DNA of 8,534 nucleotides from Deltaproteobacteria bacterium (GTDB taxonomy: Bacteria > Myxococcota_A > UBA9160 > PR03): positions 1 to 8,534 of the forward strand of contig JAGSPS010000141.1 in assembly GCA_018262315.1 (NCBI GenBank), written 5' to 3'. The position numbers and the translations under genes were made by a program. The notes beneath the pieces were generated by a model that worked only from the letters and a program-made list of their open reading frames with translations, did no database searches and was not told the DNA's origin. This document shows, piece after piece, positions 6,140 to 8,534 of this stretch. The first letter of the stretch is position 1. Every line of letters begins with the position of its first letter.

Positions 6140-6600
6140 TTTCCGCCGAAACACGCGCTCGCATCGACGCCGCGATCGCCAAGTACCCGAAGAAGCGCGG
6201 TGCGCTGCTGCCGGCCCTTCACCTCGTCCAAGAGCAGACCGGCTGGATCACGCCCGAGGCGGCGCGCGAGTTGGCGACGATCTTCGACCTCCACCCGATC
6301 CAGGTGATGGAGGTCGTCAGCTTCTACAACATGTTCTACGACCGCCCGCAGGGCCGGCACCACGTTCATGTCTGCACCAATCTGTCCTGCTCGCTGCGCG
6401 GCTCCCGCGAATTGCTTCGCCAGCTCGAGCAACACCTGGGCATCGAAGCCGGCGAGACGACGAAGGACGGACGCGTGACGCTCGGCCGCGAAGAATGCCT
6501 CGGCGCCTGCGCCTGGGCGCCGGTGCTGCGCGTCGACGAGACCTACCACGAGAATCTCGACGTCGACGCCGCCAAGCGACTCGTCGACGGCCTCGAGTAA
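6133..6600 (+). CDS. nuoE: NADH-quinone oxidoreductase subunit E, 24-kDa [2Fe-2S] subunit (155 aa)
   Basis: NuoE is the thioredoxin-fold [2Fe-2S] protein (cluster N1a) of the NADH-oxidising module of complex I and docks on NuoF. The four cluster cysteines are in place: C81-TNLS-C86 and C122-LGA-C126, the C-x4-C ... C-x3-C pattern of the family. The N-terminal helical part has PKKRGALLPALHLVQEQTGW (residues 19-38), and VMEVVSFYNMF (58-68) is characteristic of the family. Length is near normal. The start is taken as the ATG at 6133, which overlaps the end of nuoA in the arrangement ATGGTGA. A GTG at 6136 is an alternative one codon later. No strong ribosome site is present, so translation probably depends on coupling to nuoA. 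nuoF begins 4 nt after its stop. nuoB, nuoC and nuoD, normally found before it, are absent. Confidence 0.95.
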   Translation: MVISAETRARIDAAIAKYPKKRGALLPALHLVQEQTGWITPEAARELATIFDLHPIQVMEVVSFYNMFYDRPQGRHHVHVCTNLSCSLRGSRELLRQLEQHLGIEAGETTKDGRVTLGREECLGACAWAPVLRVDETYHENLDVDAAKRLVDGLE

Positions 6601-6604
6601 CGCC

Positions 6605-7900
6605 GTGCAGAAGGTCCCTTTCGTCACCGGCTATCTGACCGAGCACTTCGGCGACGACGACTACGCGACGCTCGCGGGCTACCGGCGGCGCGGCGGTTAC
6701 GAAGCGGCGAGGAAGGCGCTCACCGAGATGAGCGCCGAACAGATCGTCGAGCTGGTGAAGAACGCGGGCCTGCAGGGTCGCGGTGGAGCGGGCTTCGTCA
6801 CCGGCCTGAAGTGGTCGTTCATGCCGAAGGGCAACGACAAGCCGAAGTACCTGGTCTGCAACGCCGACGAGTCCGAGCCCGGTTCGTTCAAGGACCGGCT
6901 GCTGCTCGAACGCGGGCCGCACCAGATCATCGAAGGCATCCTGATCGCCGCGAAGGCGACGGGCGCCGAGAAGACCTTCGTCTACATCCGCGGCGAGTAC
7001 GCGCACCCGGCCGACGTGCTCGAGCGCGCCATCGAAGAGTGTCGCGCGGCGGGCATCCTCGGCGCGAAGTGTCTGGGCAGCGATCTCGCACACGACGTGA
7101 TCGTGACGCGCGGCGCTGGCGCCTACATCTGCGGCGAAGAAACGGGCCTGCTCGAATCGCTCGAAGGCAAGAAGGGCCAGCCGCGCAAGAAGCCGCCGTT
7201 CCCGGCGCAGTTCGGCGCCTTCGGCATGCCCACCACGGTGAACAACGTCGAGACCTTCTCGCACGCGCCCCACATCGTGAAGAACGGCGCGGCCTGGTTC
7301 CGCGGCTTCGGGACCGAGAAGAGCCCCGGCGCGACGGTGTTCGGCGTCTCGGGTCTCGTCCAGCGGCCGGGTCTCTACGAGCTGCCGCTCGGCACGCGGC
7401 TCGACGAGATCGTCTTCCAGCACGCCGGCGGACCGCTGCCCGGTCGCAAGGTGAAGGGCGTGATTCCCGGCGGCATGTCGATGCCGATCCTGCCGGTGTC
7501 GCAGCTCGACGTGCCGATGGCGAGCGAGTTCCTGCGCGAGCGCAAGACGCTGCTCGGAACCGGCGGCGTGATGGTGCTCGACGACACCGTTTGCATGGTG
7601 CGCGTGGGTTGCGTGATCACCTACTTCTTCCGCGACGAGTCGTGCGGCCAGTGCACGCAGTGTCGCGAGGGCACGGGCTGGCTGAACAAGATCATGCAGC
7701 GCATCGAACGCGGAGCCGGATCGCTCGCGGATCTCGACATCCTGCTCGACGTCGCCGGCAAGATGGAAGGCCAGACGATCTGCGCGTTCGCCGACGCCGC
7801 CGCGTGGCCCGTGCAGGGATTGCTGCGCCACTTCCGCGAAGATTTCGAGGCCCACATCACGCACGGAAAGTGTCCCTTCCCACAGAGCTTCGAGTTGTAA
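6605..7900 (+). CDS. nuoF: NADH-quinone oxidoreductase subunit F, 51-kDa NADH/FMN subunit (431 aa)
   Basis: NuoF is the entry point of electrons into complex I. It binds NADH, passes a hydride to FMN and then electrons to a [4Fe-4S] cluster (N3). The glycine-rich GRGGAGFVTGLKWSF block (residues 58-72) forms the FMN/NADH site, followed by NADESEPGSFKDR (86-98). CGEETGLLESLEG (176-188) and GMPTTVNNVET (207-217) are further family blocks. Cluster ligands are C347, C350, C353 (ESCGQCTQCREGTGW) and C393 (GQTICAFADAAAWP). Length is normal and no motif is broken. The start is a GTG at 6605, 4 nt after the nuoE stop, and no better in-frame start fits. Only a weak GAG-type ribosome site precedes it, so coupling to nuoE is likely. 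The stop codon shares one base with the nuoG start. Confidence 0.97.
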   Translation: MQKVPFVTGYLTEHFGDDDYATLAGYRRRGGYEAARKALTEMSAEQIVELVKNAGLQGRGGAGFVTGLKWSFMPKGNDKPKYLVCNADESEPGSFKDRLLLERGPHQIIEGILIAAKATGAEKTFVYIRGEYAHPADVLERAIEECRAAGILGAKCLGSDLAHDVIVTRGAGAYICGEETGLLESLEGKKGQPRKKPPFPAQFGAFGMPTTVNNVETFSHAPHIVKNGAAWFRGFGTEKSPGATVFGVSGLVQRPGLYELPLGTRLDEIVFQHAGGPLPGRKVKGVIPGGMSMPILPVSQLDVPMASEFLRERKTLLGTGGVMVLDDTVCMVRVGCVITYFFRDESCGQCTQCREGTGWLNKIMQRIERGAGSLADLDILLDVAGKMEGQTICAFADAAAWPVQGLLRHFREDFEAHITHGKCPFPQSFEL

Positions 7901-8534
7901 TGCCGCGCATCACCGTCGACGGAACCGAGTACGAGGTCGCGGAAGGCCGCACCCTCCTCCAGGCGCTCGACGATCTCGGCGTGCTGATGAACGGCGTCGA
8001 CATCCCGCACTACTGCTGGCATCCGAAGCTCACGATCGACGGCAGTTGCCGGCTCTGCCAGGTCGAGATCGAAGGAATCCCGAAGCTCCAGATCGCCTGC
8101 AGCATGCCCATCCAGGACGGCATGAAGGTCCACACCAAGAGCCAGCGCGTGCAGGACGCGCGCGCAGGCGTGATGGAACTGCTGCTCGTCAATCACCCGC
8201 TCGACTGCCCGATCTGCGATCAGGCCGGCGAGTGCAAGCTCCAGGACTACGCCTTCGCGTACGGCGTCCCGCACTCCCGCACGCAGGAGCCGCGCCGCGC
8301 CGGGAAGAAGCGCGTCGATCTCGGTCCGACGGTGATGTTCGACCAGGAGCGCTGCATCCTGTGCCGCCGCTGCGTGCGCTTCTGCCGCGAAGTGCCGGGC
8401 ACCAGCGAACTCGCGGTGTTCGCGCGCGGCGACCGCTCGGTGATCGAGACGTTCCCGGAGATGCCGCTCTCGAACGACTACTCGATGAACGTCGCCGACA
8501 TCTGCCCGGTCGGTGCGCTCACCACCAAGGACTT
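7900..8534 (+). CDS. nuoG: NADH-quinone oxidoreductase subunit G, 75-kDa iron-sulfur subunit (partial, N-terminal 211 residues)
   Basis: The ATG at 7900 overlaps the nuoF stop (TAATG). The frame runs off the right edge. The visible part is the complete three-cluster N-terminal domain. The [2Fe-2S] N1b ligands are C39, C50, C53 and C67 (PHYCWHPKL, GSCRLCQVE, IACSMP). The [4Fe-4S] N5 motif is H99-PLD-C103-PI-C106-DQAGE-C112. The [4Fe-4S] N4 ligands are C152, C155, C158 and C202 (CILCRRC and DICPVGAL), with the conserved extra C162. This subunit hands electrons from NuoF towards the quinone site. The molybdopterin-oxidoreductase-like C-terminal region, if present, lies outside the window, so the gene's full length and type cannot be judged here. 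Confidence 0.96.
   Translation, partial: MPRITVDGTEYEVAEGRTLLQALDDLGVLMNGVDIPHYCWHPKLTIDGSCRLCQVEIEGIPKLQIACSMPIQDGMKVHTKSQRVQDARAGVMELLLVNHPLDCPICDQAGECKLQDYAFAYGVPHSRTQEPRRAGKKRVDLGPTVMFDQERCILCRRCVRFCREVPGTSELAVFARGDRSVIETFPEMPLSNDYSMNVADICPVGALTTKD

Noticed and set aside
6317..7864. 515-codon open frame on the minus strand, antisense to nuoE/nuoF
   Set aside because: It is a shadow of nuoF caused by high GC codon bias. Its translation is rich in Arg, His, Ala and Glu with no recognisable domain, while the plus strand has an intact NuoF.

Overview
The window is a GC-rich stretch of bacterial chromosome (roughly two thirds G+C by eye). It carries eight protein genes, two of them cut by the window edges. 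I see no tRNA, rRNA, CRISPR array, transposase or phage gene. The organism looks like a Gram-negative, respiring bacterium. It has a lipobox lipoprotein, a c-type cytochrome domain that needs a periplasm, a PilZ protein and a 14-subunit-type complex I. The style fits the former Deltaproteobacteria (Myxococcota or Desulfobacterota-like) or another high-GC proteobacterial lineage. That placement is inference; no marker here fixes it.

Layout. Positions 1-533 (minus) hold the N-terminal part of a multi-pass membrane protein of the lysylphosphatidylglycerol synthase TM / flippase-like family. A 251-bp divergent intergenic region follows. At 785-1513 (plus) is a two-domain protein, a degenerate receiver-like domain joined to PilZ. 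It converges on a minus-strand cluster at 1566-5605, transcribed in the order gpsA, cytochrome c-FTR1 iron permease, SHOCT-domain lipoprotein. The last two are only 21 bp apart and almost certainly co-transcribed. gpsA is separated from the permease by about 100-160 bp and may or may not share its transcript.

A 180-bp divergent spacer then holds a long imperfect inverted repeat (5618-5681), close to the gpsA start, and a possible promoter for the genes to the right. From 5786 to the window end runs a tight plus-strand operon of NADH:quinone oxidoreductase genes: nuoA, nuoE, nuoF and the start of nuoG. Junctions overlap by 7 nt, are spaced by 4 nt, and overlap by 1 nt.

How the genes work together. 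NuoE, NuoF and NuoG form the NADH-oxidising, Fe-S-bearing arm of complex I, and NuoA is a membrane subunit at the arm junction. The usual nuoB, nuoC and nuoD are missing between A and E, which is the main oddity of the operon. The cytochrome c-FTR1 fusion probably couples haem redox chemistry in the periplasm to ferric iron import. GpsA supplies sn-glycerol-3-phosphate for phospholipids.

The points most worth a second look are: the permease has no ATG/GTG/TTG start upstream of its own apparent signal peptide; the REP/MITE-like inverted repeat; the rearranged nuo order; the iron permease-SHOCT lipoprotein pair; and the pseudo-receiver-PilZ protein. I found no clear evidence of a wholly new system.
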